Shown: positions 63,427 through 64,000 of the stretch, in pieces
Layout of the letters: every line of letters starts with the position of its first letter
Numbering within the stretch: position 1 is the stretch's first letter
Notes under the pieces: generated by a model
Database searches by the model: none
The model's input: the letters and a program-made list of their open reading frames with translations, nothing else
What the model was told of the DNA's origin: nothing
Made by a program: the position numbers and the translations under genes
Assembly (NCBI RefSeq): GCF_001983935.1
Contig: NZ_CP017641.1
Location: forward strand, 744,001-808,000
Length of the DNA: 64,000 nucleotides
DNA from: Fuerstiella marisgermanici
Lineage (GTDB): Bacteria; Planctomycetota; Planctomycetia; Planctomycetales; Planctomycetaceae
Direction of reading: 5' to 3'

Positions 63427-64000
63427 ATGGCAACGATAATTCAGTGCCCCAACTGTTCAAAAAAACTGAAGGTTGGCGATATCGCTCCCGGCAAAAAGGT
63501 CCGCTGCCCAGCCTGCAAAGAGCCTTTCGTTCCTGTTGCCGCTGGAACTAAGCCAGCCGCCGCTAAACCGGCTGCAGCTGCTGCCGCGCCCAGTGCAAAG
63601 GCAGCGGCACCGAAGGCAGAAACAGCGAAGCCGACCGCTAAGAAGGCGGCACCTCAGGCAAAAGCAAAGCCGAAGGCAAAACCGGCAGCCAAGCCGAAAC
63701 CCAAACGCAAGCCAGCCCCGGTGACAGACGACTACGTCGATTTCGGCGACGACGAAATGTACGACGACGATGGATATGGGGACGACGGCTACGACGATGA
63801 TGGCTTCGATGACGGCGGCGGATTTGATGAGGCCCCTCGTCGGCCCAAATCGTCGAAAGGTGGCGGTAAAGGCGGCAAGGCGTCGGCGAAGAAAGGAAAA
63901 GGAAAGGCGAAGTCTGGAGAAAAATCTAAAGCACCGCTGTTTATCGGACTCGGCGTTTTAGCTGTGGCACTAATCGGTGGTGGTGTGTTCTTTCTGATGC
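63427..64000 (+). CDS. Zinc-ribbon, Ala/Lys/Pro-rich membrane protein (partial)
   Basis: The frame opens at ATG 63427 and runs off the window after 191 residues. Its first 33 residues are a zinc ribbon with CPNCSKKLKV and CPACKEPFV, very close to the start of the preceding gene's product. An Ala/Lys/Pro-rich linker (residues 42-99), an Asp/Tyr/Gly-rich acidic stretch (101-135) and a Lys/Gly-rich basic stretch follow, then a membrane helix (LFIGLGVLAVALIGGG). The function is unknown; the C-terminal domain lies beyond the edge. Confidence 0.82.
   Translation, partial: MATIIQCPNCSKKLKVGDIAPGKKVRCPACKEPFVPVAAGTKPAAAKPAAAAAAPSAKAAAPKAETAKPTAKKAAPQAKAKPKAKPAAKPKPKRKPAPVTDDYVDFGDDEMYDDDGYGDDGYDDDGFDDGGGFDEAPRRPKSSKGGGKGGKASAKKGKGKAKSGEKSKAPLFIGLGVLAVALIGGGVFFLM

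Noticed and set aside
1-64000. CRISPR array, prophage or integrative element
   Set aside because: No regularly spaced repeats, integrase, tRNA-linked attachment site or phage structural genes were found; the only mobile element seen is the IS66-family one.

Overview
The window reads as chromosome of a planctomycete (Planctomycetota, probably Planctomycetales). This is inferred from gene content, without a taxonomic marker. Supporting signs are Tat-targeted Gfo/Idh and PQQ-propeller proteins, several Ser/Thr kinases, very Pro/Ala-rich membrane proteins, zinc-ribbon plus membrane-anchor proteins, small anchored proteins with an RFSxRxLL-type helix, and frequent GTG/TTG starts. No rRNA, tRNA, CRISPR array or phage module was seen.

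Layout. Bases 1-4.5 kb (minus) hold a co-directional set: HemN-like radical SAM enzyme, chorismate-lyase-like protein, flavin-dependent halogenase-like oxidoreductase, Rieske ferredoxin and a ThiF/MoeB E1-like enzyme cut by the window edge. This looks like a small aromatic-compound pathway. 4.6-16.6 kb (minus) is metabolic and envelope genes: PQQ propeller, kinase, membrane hydrolase, PLP decarboxylase, ZIP-like protein, DUF3124 protein, TsdA-like dihaem cytochrome, coiled-coil membrane protein and aldose epimerase. 16.9-33 kb holds a Gfo/Idh oxidoreductase, a small gene broken by an in-frame TGA, a SecA-like ATPase downstream of a TolC-type protein with a long Pro-rich N-terminus, a DUF1223 protein, an M28/PDZ peptidase, a complete TRAP transporter (dctP-dctQ-dctM) and a kinase/membrane-protein pair.

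From 33.5 to 51.7 kb is a signal-transduction island: five histidine kinases (one interrupted), six separate receiver proteins and a polyamine-type binding protein between two kinases. One kinase has a FixL-like haem-PAS domain. Another has an N-terminal membrane domain matching the ethylene-binding domain of plant ETR1, and is translationally coupled to an Rcp1-like response regulator. That ETR1-like kinase is split by a complete IS66-family insertion sequence with 15-bp perfect terminal repeats and an 8-bp target duplication. Removing the element restores the reading frame exactly.

51.8-64 kb returns to housekeeping and envelope functions: a C39-peptidase-like membrane protein, a SecD-P1-like anchored protein, groES-groEL with a clear terminator, a sodium:solute symporter divergent from an overlapping murQ - BadF-type sugar kinase - PfkB kinase operon (amino-sugar or muropeptide salvage), and two paralogous zinc-ribbon membrane proteins, the second running off the end. 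Two copies of a dispersed inverted-repeat element lie at about 30.0 and 59.1 kb.
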